A stretch of DNA of 64,000 nt from Gracilimonas sp031581265 (lineage in GTDB: Bacteria; Bacteroidota; Rhodothermia; Balneolales; Balneolaceae), in contig NZ_JAVLBQ010000007.1 in the NCBI RefSeq assembly GCF_031581265.1, positions 38,243 through 102,242 on the forward strand, given 5' to 3'. This document shows positions 8,722 through 18,417 of this stretch, one piece after another. A model generated the notes under the pieces. That model ran no database searches, was not told the origin of the DNA, and was given only the letters and a program-made list of their open reading frames with translations. The translations under genes were made by a program, and so were the position numbers. Each line of letters starts with the position of its first letter. The stretch's first letter is position 1.

Positions 8722-9627
8722 TTAAAGAACCGGTAATTCAACAAAAGTTTTTACTGTATCAGTTGCTAACGAACCAAAGATACCTATTCCGCCATTCATA
8801 CGATAAATAACATTTTGTATTTGTCCTGGAGAAAAGGTGCTTCCACCTAACTGAGTTTCTTGAGAACGTATAAAATCATAAATATTGTCATCGATGGTAT
8901 TAGCTACTATAAAATTCTCTTGATAGAAAGCAATTCCAATCCACGGAAAGTCGAATGTAAATGAACCATTAGGATTAAGCTCAAAATTTCCCTCGTTGAT
9001 AATTCCGGAGCTATTGTTGGAAAAGCTTTCCAACTCTTGTTCAGGTGTTTCACTTTCATCATACACTTCTTTGTAAAACGGAGTCAGGTTTTGTGGTATA
9101 ATATTTTGAGCCAGAGCGTTAAATACGTAAATATTCTGCCGTCCCGGGTAACTGCTTTGTGTTAAAGTGAGTTCCAATTGTTCGGGTGATTGATATTCAA
9201 CCGTATCTTGTACTTCTCCAACAACTCTAAATGTATCAGGCACTACAGTGTATGCAGTTACAATATCATCGGAATACGGAAATGTAATTTTAAGTTGATA
9301 CGTGCGGGTGGGAAGTACTTTATGGTTAGGGTTAGGAATATAGATACCGGGCAATTGATTTTGATAAGTAAATATTTGCTCGGGAGCACTATTAGGTCCT
9401 GATTCAAGCAGTTGAACTTCAATACTGGCATTGTTGATGGATTGTTCTTCAAAATCATATAAAACATCAGCACGAACAGTTTTAGAGAGCAAAATTGACG
9501 GTAATTGACGGTTAGCTACCAAATAAGCTTCAACCACATATTGCTCCTGATATTCATCCTGAGGATAAGTTTCGCATGAAGCAACTATACCGGTAAGAAA
9601 TAAAACAATTAAAAGTTGTTTATGCAT
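8722..9627 (-). CDS. DUF4249 family lipoprotein
   Basis: A 301-residue protein with a type II signal peptide: a hydrophobic stretch then GIVASC, lipidated Cys at 18. The mature part starts with a conserved VVEAYLVANRQLPSILLSKTV segment typical of DUF4249, then beta-rich Ig-like sequence. These lipoproteins are encoded beside TonB-dependent receptors in Bacteroidota and are thought to be surface or periplasmic partners of the receptor; the ligand is unknown. It lies 4 bp downstream of the receptor gene and 1 bp upstream of the DUF4159 gene, indicating an operon. Confidence 0.85.
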   Translation of the reverse strand: MHKQLLIVLFLTGIVASCETYPQDEYQEQYVVEAYLVANRQLPSILLSKTVRADVLYDFEEQSINNASIEVQLLESGPNSAPEQIFTYQNQLPGIYIPNPNHKVLPTRTYQLKITFPYSDDIVTAYTVVPDTFRVVGEVQDTVEYQSPEQLELTLTQSSYPGRQNIYVFNALAQNIIPQNLTPFYKEVYDESETPEQELESFSNNSSGIINEGNFELNPNGSFTFDFPWIGIAFYQENFIVANTIDDNIYDFIRSQETQLGGSTFSPGQIQNVIYRMNGGIGIFGSLATDTVKTFVELPVL

Positions 9628-9631
9628 AGGA

Positions 9632-11899
9632 CTAAAAATTTACGGTATATGAAATTGAAGGTAATATGGGTAACAAATTTGCTTCTGTTCGTAGCACAGG
9701 GTTTTCACTAAAATCAAAATTGTAGAACCATACGTTTCGACGTGAGTATACATTTATAACTTGAAGCTGAAGAATAGATTCTGCAATTCCGAAAAAGGAT
9801 CCGGTCCTGGAAAGAGAAAGGTCCAATCGGTGATAGTTAGGTAAGCGGGATGCATTTACTTTACCTACTGTGAATACATTTCGGTTATCATTGGTCCATG
9901 GTAACTCAAATTGAGCATAGCGACCAAGTACTTTGGTGTAAGACTGACCGGTCGCAAAATTGAACGATGATGTTAGCTTCCACCGATCTGTAATTTGATA
10001 GTTGGCAACAATATTAATGTCATGTCGGCGATCATACTTTGGAGGATAAAATCGGGCATTTTCAGAATCGGCACCAATGGGGGAATTGAACCCGGGAAAT
10101 TTACGCCAGGTGTATCCCAGGGTATATCCGATAAAGCCAGAGAAATCACCTTGTCGTTTTTCAAAAAAAACCTCCATTCCGTACGCATATCCTTCTCCAA
10201 AGCGGAATACATCTTGATAAGGCAAGCCGGCTACATCAGGTAAGAAAGGATCTAGTTCAAAGAGATCAATCATATTTCGGTAGTAGAGTTCCACATCGAA
10301 TCCATAGCCTTCAAATGGGATCGTTTTGGCTCCAATAATGTATTGATCTCCATAAGCCGGAGAGACACCTTCTGCTGAAGTAAGCCACACATCAAAACCA
10401 GAAAATGCTTCGTTCGAAATCAGGGTTAAAAACTGATTATAGCGACCATAGGCTGCTTGGAGACGTACTTTACTGTTTGGCTGATGCTCTACAGACAGGC
10501 GGGGAGCCAGGCGCAGGTAATCGCCATCGGAAAAGTAATTTAGACGAAGTCCCGGAGTGATAATCCATCTTTCAGCCGGCCTCCATTCATCTTGAACATA
10601 CAGTGATGCATATTGATTTTGAATACGGTTGGTAAAATTGTTGGAGTCATCAAACCTATCCCGAAGTTTGAAAGTAAAGTTACCGGCCCAAAAACCGGTT
10701 TTAACCAAATTTTTTTGATTTGGGATGTACTCTAAATCAGATTTAAGAGAAAAATCATAGAGGATGTTATTGCGCTGAAAATTAGTGCCGGCTATTTCAA
10801 ATTCGGGATAGTTGAAGTATCTGGAACCGGTGAGTACAAAATTTGAAAAAAGTTTTTCAGAAAATATATGGGTCCAATTTCCACTGATGGTTTGATTTCC
10901 ATAATCAAGTTCAAATTCTGCATCTTCACTAAAAGGAAAGGTTACCCGGTCTTGTCCTGCGTAGATAGCGAGTGAAAATTTATCGGAATCTGATGCGTCA
11001 AAATTAATTTTACTGTTTATATCATAAAAGTAAAATTTACTTGGTACGTTTTCTTCCGATTGCCGAATGGCAGCAAGCAGCGGCTCAATGGTAGAACGTC
11101 GTGCAGCAATCATCCAGGAACCTTTGCTATAAGGACCTTCAATGGAGGCACGGGAAGCAAGTAAACTGGCCGTGACTGTACCTTCCATTTCGTTTCTATT
11201 TCCGTCTTTGTTATAGATAGTGAGAACCGAGCCTAAGCGTCCCCCATACTCTGAGGGATATCCCCCTTTGTAAAGCCGGACATCCTTTATGGCATCCGGA
11301 TTAAAGGTAGAAAAGAAACCAAAAAAGTGGCTGGGATTATATACAGTGGTTCGGTCAAGGAGGATTAAGGTTTGGTCAGGGCTCCCGCCTCGAATATATA
11401 AGCCACTTGAGAAATCAGAAGCGGCTTTTACGCCTGGAAGCAATTGAATTGAACGAAATACATCGGCCTCAAAAACAGCAGGAAGTTCTTTGATAAGCTC
11501 TGTCTCCACCTGACTTATACTAATATTTTTAAGCTCTTGTTCTTCCCGGAAAGAACGCACTTCAATTTCTCCTAACTGAACACTCTGTGGATCAAGCTCA
11601 ATATCAAGCCTGATATTTTGTCCTTCTTCCAGCGTAATTTGTTGTCTAAATGTTTCATATCCAACGTAAGTACCCACTATGGTGTAGGTGCCGGGTTTAA
11701 TATTTGTAATTGTGTAGTATCCCAGGGAGTTGGTGGCTGCTCCACGGTTCAATTCAAGAAAGCCTACACTGGCACTGATTAAGGTTTCACCAGATTCACT
11801 ATCGGTTACATAACCACTTATTGATGCAGCCTCTTGCGCAGATGCATTTTTTGCCCCCATAAAAGTAAGTAATAAAATAAATCTCAAAATATACTTCAT
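9632..11899 (-). CDS. TonB-dependent outer-membrane receptor with carboxypeptidase-regulatory-like domain
   Basis: A 755-residue outer-membrane receptor. A signal peptide (to about residue 21, ...ASAQ) is followed by a CarboxypepD_reg-like beta-sandwich (SISGYVTDSESGETLISASV, 25-105). A plug domain follows (about 115-240, with VFRSIQLLPGV, GLYIRGGSPDQTLILLD and YGGRLGSVL), then a 22-strand-type barrel ending in aromatic residues (ISYTVNF). It is a receptor of the kind paired with DUF4249 lipoproteins rather than SusD. No substrate can be read from sequence. First gene of the receptor-DUF4249-DUF4159 operon. Confidence 0.92.
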   Translation of the reverse strand: MKYILRFILLLTFMGAKNASAQEAASISGYVTDSESGETLISASVGFLELNRGAATNSLGYYTITNIKPGTYTIVGTYVGYETFRQQITLEEGQNIRLDIELDPQSVQLGEIEVRSFREEQELKNISISQVETELIKELPAVFEADVFRSIQLLPGVKAASDFSSGLYIRGGSPDQTLILLDRTTVYNPSHFFGFFSTFNPDAIKDVRLYKGGYPSEYGGRLGSVLTIYNKDGNRNEMEGTVTASLLASRASIEGPYSKGSWMIAARRSTIEPLLAAIRQSEENVPSKFYFYDINSKINFDASDSDKFSLAIYAGQDRVTFPFSEDAEFELDYGNQTISGNWTHIFSEKLFSNFVLTGSRYFNYPEFEIAGTNFQRNNILYDFSLKSDLEYIPNQKNLVKTGFWAGNFTFKLRDRFDDSNNFTNRIQNQYASLYVQDEWRPAERWIITPGLRLNYFSDGDYLRLAPRLSVEHQPNSKVRLQAAYGRYNQFLTLISNEAFSGFDVWLTSAEGVSPAYGDQYIIGAKTIPFEGYGFDVELYYRNMIDLFELDPFLPDVAGLPYQDVFRFGEGYAYGMEVFFEKRQGDFSGFIGYTLGYTWRKFPGFNSPIGADSENARFYPPKYDRRHDINIVANYQITDRWKLTSSFNFATGQSYTKVLGRYAQFELPWTNDNRNVFTVGKVNASRLPNYHRLDLSLSRTGSFFGIAESILQLQVINVYSRRNVWFYNFDFSENPVLRTEANLLPILPSISYTVNF

Positions 11900-11968
11900 C
11901 GAAGGAATGATTTAAATGCAGGCACTTTCACGAATGAAATGGTAAAAAGGTTCGATATAAAGTACATA

Positions 11969-12856
11969 TTACAACTCAAGACTTCCTTGCATATCATCAT
12001 TGGGAATTTTCAAATTAGTTCCAAGTTTCTTGTTGATTCCTTTTATAAAGTGAGCAGAAAGTAACGGTGATTCTTTTTCTACATTTTGATGAACAAAGAA
12101 ATAAATTTTTTCTAATCCGCTATCATTCCAAAAATGAAGTCTTTCAATCCAGTCATCGAGCCTGGAATAGTCGCTTGGGTGATTTGCTCCCACATATCTG
12201 ACGAATGCCACTGGGGTGGTAAGTCGCATATGTAATAAATCTCTTCGGCCGGCTGTATCTGTAATTATGTTTGTAACCTTATTCTCTTCAAATAGCTTAT
12301 ATAATTGATTGGATACCACGTCATCATTATACCAATCACTATGCCTTAATTCGACGGCAAGGGGGATATCATCCGGCCAAATTTCTACCAAACGCTGAAT
12401 ACGATCAAAATTTTTGGGTTTAAAATCATCGCGAAGCTGTAAGAAAACCATTTCCAGTTGATCTTCAAAGCCACGCATGCCATGCAGGTATTCTTCAAGA
12501 GAAGCTTCAATGTTTTTTAATCGCTTAAAATGACTAATGGAATTTACCACCTTGGGAAAGAACTTGAAGTCATCGGGTGTTTTTTCTGCCCATGCTTTTG
12601 TCTGTTCCGGACTTTTTCTACCATAAAATGTGGCATTCAGCTCAATAGAATTAAACTGACGGGAATAGTACTCCAATTCATCTTTAGTCCCTCGCGGATA
12701 AAACCCCTTCAGGTCTTTTTTGTTCCATTTGGCACAGCCAACATAGGTATCCAAATTTTCTCCGCCTTTTTGATGCAGAATTTTAAGTGTATCGGGATGA
12801 TCAGGAGGGAGGGTGAAATCAATATTTTCGGGATTATCTACCTTACCGAATTTCAT
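11969..12856 (-). CDS. DUF72 domain-containing protein
   Basis: A 295-residue cytoplasmic protein with the DUF72 (YecE-like) TIM-barrel pattern: YVGCAKWNKKDLKGFYPRGT near the start, FNSIELNATFYG, FKFFPKVVNSISH, VFLQLRDDFKP, LAVELRHSDWY, and a late FVRYVGANH and YFFVHQN. The biochemical function of this family is unsettled. It is encoded upstream of and in the same direction as the TonB receptor operon but 69 bp away, so co-transcription is uncertain. The upstream region carries an AT-rich hairpin repeat (12863-12930). Confidence 0.87.
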   Translation of the reverse strand: MKFGKVDNPENIDFTLPPDHPDTLKILHQKGGENLDTYVGCAKWNKKDLKGFYPRGTKDELEYYSRQFNSIELNATFYGRKSPEQTKAWAEKTPDDFKFFPKVVNSISHFKRLKNIEASLEEYLHGMRGFEDQLEMVFLQLRDDFKPKNFDRIQRLVEIWPDDIPLAVELRHSDWYNDDVVSNQLYKLFEENKVTNIITDTAGRRDLLHMRLTTPVAFVRYVGANHPSDYSRLDDWIERLHFWNDSGLEKIYFFVHQNVEKESPLLSAHFIKGINKKLGTNLKIPNDDMQGSLEL

Positions 12857-12862
12857 AACTGG

Positions 12863-12930
12863 AATGTTAAATGTTGAATTTTAAATGTTAAATAGCGGAT
12901 GCAATTTAACATTTAACACTTAACATTTAG
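12863..12930. repeat. AT-rich inverted repeat with internal direct repeats
   Basis: The arms 12881-12893 and 12904-12916 are perfect 13-bp complements (TTAAATGTTAAAT) around a 10-nt loop. Further copies of an AAATGTTAAATGTT-like unit extend on both sides. It lies between the DUF72 gene start and ssrA. Confidence 0.75.
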
Positions 12931-13026
12931 AATCTAAATTAGTGAAAGACAGAAAATTATTACGCAGTATTACAGTCAAATAAAAAGCTTAGTTTTTCGT
13001 ATATTAAATCAGTTCATTGACGTATT

Positions 13027-13390
13027 GGGGGTGTTCTGGATTCGACGGGTTGAGTATCACCGTTGGTTGCATGTCGAGATTGTCCAATGATTCTCGTAAT
13101 AACAATCATTATGGTTCAAAAGTAATTGACAATAATTACTCATACCGCTTAGCAGCTTAAACTGTTGAGCCGTCCCGCTGGTTAAGTGCCTATCATTGCC
13201 AGCCCGGACGTCATACAAGATAGGATAGCGTTAAAGTGCTTTCTGTCGCTTTAGCGTAAAACTAAAACAGAATAGTTTGAAGTCGCTTAGGTACTGGGCT
13301 CGGCTTCAGGCGAATGTCAATCAGTACCTACACATGTAGATGCTAACAGGTCTACCTTCCCGGACCGGGGTTCGACTCCCCGCACCTCCA
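13027..13390 (+). ncRNA. ssrA: tmRNA (transfer-messenger RNA)
   Basis: Rescues stalled ribosomes by trans-translation. The 5' end GGGGGTGTTCTGGATTCGAC and 3' end GGTTCGACTCCCC...CCTCCA form the tRNA-like acceptor and T arm, with CCA encoded. The internal tag frame ends at TAA 13158-13160 and reads ...DNNYSYRLAA, with the usual hydrophobic LAA proteolysis end. The resume codon is not certain; GTA at 13122 is one candidate. Length about 364 nt, usual for the family. Confidence 0.96.
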
Positions 13391-13400
13391 CTATAATTTA

Positions 13401-13434
13401 AGCCAACTCAGAATTCTGAGTTGGCTTTTTTTTT
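13401..13434 (+). terminator. Intrinsic terminator of ssrA
   Basis: A perfect palindrome from 13401 to 13426 (13-bp arms, AGCCAACTCAGAA and its complement) is followed by eight or more T residues, 10 bp after the encoded CCA. Confidence 0.9.
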
Positions 13435-13573
13435 AAAAAATTTGGCTTGTTCAGGTACTTATATGGGGGAGGCTAAATTTTACATAGTCATCAAGTGTAA
13501 AAAAGATTACATTTCTTTGAATTTGTTAAATAACTCACATTTTATAATTCGATCACAATAACTTTGCAAGCAC

Positions 13574-14488
13574 ATGAAAATTAAAAAAGAGATAAAAGCC
13601 ACTGAAGAAGATATCGAAAGTCTTGAAATGCATTCGGTTATAAATATTATATCCGTCATTAGTAGTCAGTTACAATTGATGCAGATGGATAGTGATCATC
13701 CGGAATTACTTGATCCTGCTATAAAGAAAGCTTCAGAATTTGGTGATGCCGCACACTCAAAGAATAAATCATTTTTTAACGAAGAATCGCTTCAGGAATT
13801 TGAAGAATTAATTAAAGAATCCGTAAATAATCTGAGGAAAGATCAGCCGGTTTTGAATGACGGGACGGCGGTTGATGAGTATCTGAAAATCTTTGGTAAT
13901 GTTTTTGATGTGTTTGAAGTACGACTCAAAGAGATTATTAATCGATGGGAGGCCCCTAATAAATGGGTTCCTTTTAAGGTGGAAAACTTTGTTAATGATT
14001 TTAAGGAGTTCTTTTATGCTATGGAAAAGAACAGCAAAGGCAGGTACCATATTATATACAATATTGCAGAGCAGGAAGACAAAGATTATCTGGTTAATTT
14101 TGCCATCAATAGCGAAGGCAACGACATTATTTACATGCCCCTGATCTTGAAGGATGTCATAAGAGATCTGATTGCAAATGCCCGTAAGTATACTCCTCCG
14201 GGAGGTGAAATCACCATAGGAATCTCACAAAAAGAGAAGGTATTTAAGTTTGTTGTTGAAGACACAGGGCTTGGTATTCCTAAAAATGAAATTGAGCAAG
14301 TAGTTGAATACGGATATCGTGGAAGCAATGTTAAAGATGTTGTACGTACTATGGGTGGGGGATTTGGATTGACCAAAGCATATCATGTGATTAGGGAACT
14401 GAATGGGGAGTTATGGATTGAATCAGAAAAAGGGGAGGGCACTAAAATAACTGTAGAAATACCCATTCCTGATAGAGTTAAAATCTAA
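13574..14488 (+). CDS. Histidine-kinase-like ATPase (HATPase_c) protein, soluble
   Basis: A 304-residue protein without membrane segments or signal. The C-terminal 110 residues form a GHKL ATPase domain: N box (DLIANARKYTPPGG, Asn near 203), G1 box (DTGLGIP near 233) and G2 box (GGGFGL near 261). The N-terminal part has a possible phospho-acceptor H20 in EMHSVINIISVISS, resembling a dimerisation helix, followed by an unrecognised helical region. It may be a cytoplasmic sensor kinase or a kinase-derived regulator. No response regulator lies nearby, so the partner is unknown. Confidence 0.8.
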   Translation: MKIKKEIKATEEDIESLEMHSVINIISVISSQLQLMQMDSDHPELLDPAIKKASEFGDAAHSKNKSFFNEESLQEFEELIKESVNNLRKDQPVLNDGTAVDEYLKIFGNVFDVFEVRLKEIINRWEAPNKWVPFKVENFVNDFKEFFYAMEKNSKGRYHIIYNIAEQEDKDYLVNFAINSEGNDIIYMPLILKDVIRDLIANARKYTPPGGEITIGISQKEKVFKFVVEDTGLGIPKNEIEQVVEYGYRGSNVKDVVRTMGGGFGLTKAYHVIRELNGELWIESEKGEGTKITVEIPIPDRVKI

Positions 14489-14665
14489 TAACACTCCAAA
14501 CTACTTATTTGCTTTTCACTAAAAATAAACCTCGACAAGTATTTCATGATAGGCAAGGAAGAGTCCCAATCTTGGAAGGTGTTGTTAGCTTAGTCTGCAC
14601 AGAATTACTAATAAATTTTTTAATACTTCTCTGTCTATGGAATCACAACCCAAAAAAGACAGCCT

Positions 14666-15721
14666 ATGAAAGCAATTACATTTGAAGGAATAAGGAAGAT
14701 TAAGATTGCTGAAGTACCGGAACCTCGGATTCAGGATTCAAGGGATGTAATTATAAGGGTGGAACGAGGTGCCCTTTGTGGTTCGGATATGCACGTGTAT
14801 AACGGGAGGGAAACGGGTATTGATGAGGGAACGGTGATGGGGCATGAATTCACCGGAACCGTTATGGAGACAGGAAAAGAAGTTTCAAATTTTAAGCAAG
14901 GGGACAGGGTTGCTTCACCTTTTACTCTCAACTGTGGGGATTGTTTTTATTGTAAAAAAGGACTATCGGCCCGCTGCGAAAAGAGCCGGTTATTTGGCTG
15001 GGTTGAAAATGGGATTGGGTTGCAAGGTGTCCATACCAAATATGTAAGAGTTCCATTCGGAGACTCAACCTTGGTGAAACTTCCGGATGAAATCAGCTGG
15101 GAGACGGGCGTATTGATGGGCGATAATTTTCCAACCGGATACTTTTGTGCTGAAATGGCTGAGATAAAACCGGATCAAACGTACATAGTAATTGGAGTAA
15201 TTGGATGCGGTCCGATTGGTTTGATGACTATTATCTCAACGTTTCTGCAGGGAGCTGAAAACGTGTTTGCTGTTGATTTGCTGCAAAACAGGCTGAAAAA
15301 AGCAAAGCAGCTGGGAGCGATACCCATCAACACAAATGACAAAAGCTGGAAGGAAGTTGTTAACGAGTACACCGAAGGTCGTGGGTTTGACGGGGTGATG
15401 GAAGCCGTGGGCAGTGCAGCAACGATGAAGCTTGCATTTGATATGGTACGGCCGGGAGGTATTCTTGCCTCGGTTGGAGTTCAGGCCTATGAGCAGCTTC
15501 CATTCAATCCTCCGGGATTATATGACAAGAATATTACCATGAAATTCGGACGCTGCCCGGCGCGATCTTATATGGAAAAGCTTATTCCTCTTGTGCAAAA
15601 AGAACAATTGGATTTAACAACCGTCATCACGCATACATTTTCCTTGGAGGAAGGGGTGGAGGCCTATCGGTTGTTTGATGAGCAAAAAGATGAATGCATT
15701 AAGGTCTTGTTAAAGCCATAG
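14666..15721 (+). CDS. Zinc-dependent alcohol dehydrogenase, MDR superfamily
   Basis: A 351-residue NAD(P)-dependent dehydrogenase. The catalytic zinc ligands are visible as C38 (LCGSD) and H60-E61 (GHEFTG). A structural zinc lobe has four cysteines at 90, 93, 96 and 104 (CGDCFYCKKGLSARC). The Rossmann domain has GCGPIGLM near residue 177. It resembles the formaldehyde/threonine-dehydrogenase-like branch (GCGPIGL, GRGFDGVMEAVG). The substrate is not determinable from sequence. It stands alone, with 177 bp upstream. Confidence 0.9.
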   Translation: MKAITFEGIRKIKIAEVPEPRIQDSRDVIIRVERGALCGSDMHVYNGRETGIDEGTVMGHEFTGTVMETGKEVSNFKQGDRVASPFTLNCGDCFYCKKGLSARCEKSRLFGWVENGIGLQGVHTKYVRVPFGDSTLVKLPDEISWETGVLMGDNFPTGYFCAEMAEIKPDQTYIVIGVIGCGPIGLMTIISTFLQGAENVFAVDLLQNRLKKAKQLGAIPINTNDKSWKEVVNEYTEGRGFDGVMEAVGSAATMKLAFDMVRPGGILASVGVQAYEQLPFNPPGLYDKNITMKFGRCPARSYMEKLIPLVQKEQLDLTTVITHTFSLEEGVEAYRLFDEQKDECIKVLLKP

Positions 15722-15830
15722 CATTCGGGGTAAATCATTTCATTTAGAATTGCGATTAACCCATGGACGATAGATCAATTTTCCAATGAAGTTCCTCGCA
15801 AAGTCCAACCTTTGGTATCCACCAAAACAA

Positions 15831-15858
15831 AAAAGCCCCACCATAATGATGAGGCTTA
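15831..15858 (-). terminator. Intrinsic terminator after the lipoprotein gene
   Basis: The stem 15833-15839 with 15851-15857 (one mismatch) is followed on the minus strand by a TTTTTTG run. It lies about 40 bp past the stop of the lipoprotein gene at 15899. Confidence 0.65.
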
Positions 15859-15898
15859 AAAGTATCAGAAAACTATTTCGATTTGTCGTTAAATAGGT

Positions 15899-16585
15899 TT
15901 AATCATCGTCATCATCTTCTTCTTCACCTTCGGCTTCAAAAGAATTTTCTATGTTTTGCTCAATTTGTTCCCGGTTAGATGACTCATTGGGATCAAGGGG
16001 ATTGCCATTTTCATCAACAAACCATCCGGAAGTATCAAGACTGACAGTAATTGCAGCAGAGGAGGTAGTTTCCGAAATTTCTAAAACAGGATTTAGATCC
16101 AGTTCAATCTCAAAATCTTCCGCAGATCGAAACATGAATTCTTCACCGTTGTAAACTCCTTTAACCACAAAAGAATAGTTAGTATCTCCATCAGTAAAAT
16201 CAGGGTTTGATATGGAATTGTTGTCGTCGTCATATTCAATTTCTATACTGAATTCATCATATATTCCGACAGGAATTTCACTTGTAGTTAGCTGAACGGA
16301 ATCACCTGTGACCGGAATGTTGATGATGAAATTTTCAACTTCGAAATCTGAAGAATCATCATTTACACTTTCCAGTTCCAATTCCTCAACAAGCAGTTTG
16401 ATTTCCGTGAGGGAATCAAGACTAACAGCTTTAGATTTAGCAGCGGTGTTAGTTTTAACCTGCATATTCACTGCCACTGATTTCGACTTGTCACCATCGT
16501 TGTTTGAAGTGGTAATATCACATCCGGTTAAAAAGGCAAAGGAAGTAATTAGTATCGTAGTAACAAATAGTTTTAATAGTTTCAT
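15899..16585 (-). CDS. Acidic lipoprotein of unknown function (DUF4382-like)
   Basis: A 228-residue lipoprotein with a type II signal peptide ending in FLTGC (Cys22). The mature part is beta-rich and acidic, with segments VAVNMQVKTN, LLVEELELESVNDDS, IPVGIYDEFSIEIEYDDDN and FEIELDLNPVLEIS, similar in arrangement to DUF4382-type lipoproteins. The tail ends in an extreme acidic run (EGEEEDDDDD), which might bind divalent cations or simply raise solubility. It lies between two terminator/repeat regions and is probably transcribed alone. The function is unknown. Confidence 0.65.
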   Translation of the reverse strand: MKLLKLFVTTILITSFAFLTGCDITTSNNDGDKSKSVAVNMQVKTNTAAKSKAVSLDSLTEIKLLVEELELESVNDDSSDFEVENFIINIPVTGDSVQLTTSEIPVGIYDEFSIEIEYDDDNNSISNPDFTDGDTNYSFVVKGVYNGEEFMFRSAEDFEIELDLNPVLEISETTSSAAITVSLDTSGWFVDENGNPLDPNESSNREQIEQNIENSFEAEGEEEDDDDD

Positions 16586-16677
16586 TTTGGTTTTTTTATT
16601 TAATGGTTCTATCCCTTAAACACGCAAAGATCAGATATGTTCCCGGGAAAAGTTTTGTGTTTAAGACATAAATGGAA

Positions 16678-16703
16678 GTATCGAATATCCAATAACGAAT
16701 AGC
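16678..16703. repeat. Short dispersed repeat, copy 1
   Basis: The sequence GTATCGAATATCCAATAACG continuing to 16703 matches 35661-35688 with few differences, sharing the 13-mer CCAATAACGAATA. It is intergenic, 44 bp downstream of the amidase stop. Confidence 0.6.
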
Positions 16704-16746
16704 CAACTCACAATATCCAAGTACAATGAATTACTTTATCTATAAA

Positions 16747-18417
16747 TCACTCCAAAAATAAAGAAGGATGTTTATCGTGATGGTCTGTTGCCTCCTGATA
16801 GGCCTTAGCTACAGCAAGCAATGTAGCCTCATCAAATAAATCTCCGGTAAAAGTGATGCTGGTAGGCTGACTATTATCTGTAAAACCATTTGGTAAAACC
16901 ACACTCGGATGGCCGGTCAAATTCGTTACCAATAAGTTTCCTCCACCAAAAGCAGGGGAGATATACACATCCACTTCCTGGAAAACAGAATCCATACGTT
17001 GAATAAGTTCATAGCGAGCCCGGTTGGCGTTGATGTATTCAGTGGCGGGTATGAAATGTGCTGCCCTAAATGTATTTGGCCAGGCATTCGGCTCTTGCCA
17101 GTGCATAAGGTCATCCTGATTCGATAGAGTTAGCTGATCAAAGGCAGCGGCGGCTTCTGCATTTAAAATAAGACGGAGAGGAGATACATCGTAATCAGGT
17201 AATTCTATAGGAATAAGTTCAACCCCTAAATCTCGGTATGTTTCCAATACCAGGCTGTCTCGCTTTTTATTCCAGTAGTTTTGTTCAAAAGCTGATTTTA
17301 GGTATCCAATTTTTACTGTAGACAGATCCAGTTCTGCATTATAATTAAAGGGTAAATCGATGATGGTTTGGTCTACACCGTCCGGGCCGTACATTGCATT
17401 GAAAACCAAGGCTGCATCTTCAATACTTCGGGTAATGGGGCCAATTTTATCCATGCTCCAGCTCAAAGCCATGGCTCCCGTTCTTGATACCCGACCATAC
17501 GTAGGTCGTAATCCGGTGGTGCCGTTGCGGGTAGAAGGAGATACAATGGAACCTAATGTCTCCGTGCCAATGGCAAAAGGGAATAGACCTGCCGAAGTGC
17601 CTGCCGCTGATCCTGCTGAAGAACCGCTTGATCCTTGTTCCAAATTCCAGGGATTGTTGGTGCGTCCACCAAACCAAATGTCGCCATAAGCCAATGCTCC
17701 CAAAGTAGTTTTTGCAATGAGTACGGCTCCGGCTTCATCCAATTTTTGAACCACACTGGCCGTTTGGTCAATAGTTTGATTCTTATAAGGTTCTGCTCCC
17801 CATGTCGTTTTGTATCCTTCCACAGCCAACAGATCTTTGGCACCATAGGGTATTCCGTGCAAGGGACCTCTATAAATACCATTTTCCAGTTCAGCATCCA
17901 TTTGTTGGGCTTTTTCTAAGGCACGTTCGCGGGTTATCGTTATAATAGCTTCCAGTTTTTCATCATACTTCTCAATACGATCAAGGAAAAACTCAGTAAG
18001 CTCAAGGGAGGTAATTTTCCGGTCTTTGATGAGGGAGGCTAATTCGCCAATGGTATAGAAGGCCAGGTCAGCTCTGTTTTCAGGTAACTCTATATTTTCC
18101 GGTAAATCCCAGGTTTGAGATCTTTGTTGAAAATCAAATCTTTTACCCACCGGTATGGGGTTAAAGTTGATAGCAGGAGGTATCGAGTTATCAAGTTTGA
18201 GATCTCTGATACTTTGCAGATCCTCTCGGGTATTTTCAAGAGCTTGTATCATGGTATCACGCTCTGTTTCTGTAAACTCCAGTCCGATCACCGTAGCAGC
18301 ATCTGCGATCATTTCTGAAGTAATGGGAGCATCTTTATCTTTAATGATTGTAAATGCCAGTAGGAACCCAAGTGTTATTCCTCCAGCGAAAAGCATGATT
18401 TTATTAAACTTTTTCAT
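16747..18417 (-). CDS. Amidase (amidase signature family), exported or membrane-anchored
   Basis: A 556-residue enzyme hydrolysing an amide bond by a Ser-cisSer-Lys triad. An N-terminal hydrophobic helix (MKKFNKIMLFAGGITLGFLLAF) suggests a signal or anchor. An unusual helical region follows (35-110). The amidase domain begins near residue 130 with LKDRKITSLELTEFFL. The catalytic Lys is in GAKDLL near 193, with the serine cluster GSSGSSAGSAAG near 264 and GTETLGSIVSPS. It lacks a GatB/GatC context, so tRNA transamidation is unlikely. The cis-regulatory B12 switch upstream faces the other way. Confidence 0.9.
   Translation of the reverse strand: MKKFNKIMLFAGGITLGFLLAFTIIKDKDAPITSEMIADAATVIGLEFTETERDTMIQALENTREDLQSIRDLKLDNSIPPAINFNPIPVGKRFDFQQRSQTWDLPENIELPENRADLAFYTIGELASLIKDRKITSLELTEFFLDRIEKYDEKLEAIITITRERALEKAQQMDAELENGIYRGPLHGIPYGAKDLLAVEGYKTTWGAEPYKNQTIDQTASVVQKLDEAGAVLIAKTTLGALAYGDIWFGGRTNNPWNLEQGSSGSSAGSAAGTSAGLFPFAIGTETLGSIVSPSTRNGTTGLRPTYGRVSRTGAMALSWSMDKIGPITRSIEDAALVFNAMYGPDGVDQTIIDLPFNYNAELDLSTVKIGYLKSAFEQNYWNKKRDSLVLETYRDLGVELIPIELPDYDVSPLRLILNAEAAAAFDQLTLSNQDDLMHWQEPNAWPNTFRAAHFIPATEYINANRARYELIQRMDSVFQEVDVYISPAFGGGNLLVTNLTGHPSVVLPNGFTDNSQPTSITFTGDLFDEATLLAVAKAYQEATDHHDKHPSLFLE

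Noticed and set aside
8722..9627. SusD-type lipoprotein partner of the TonB receptor
   Set aside because: Too short (301 against about 500 residues) and without SusD repeats; it fits DUF4249.
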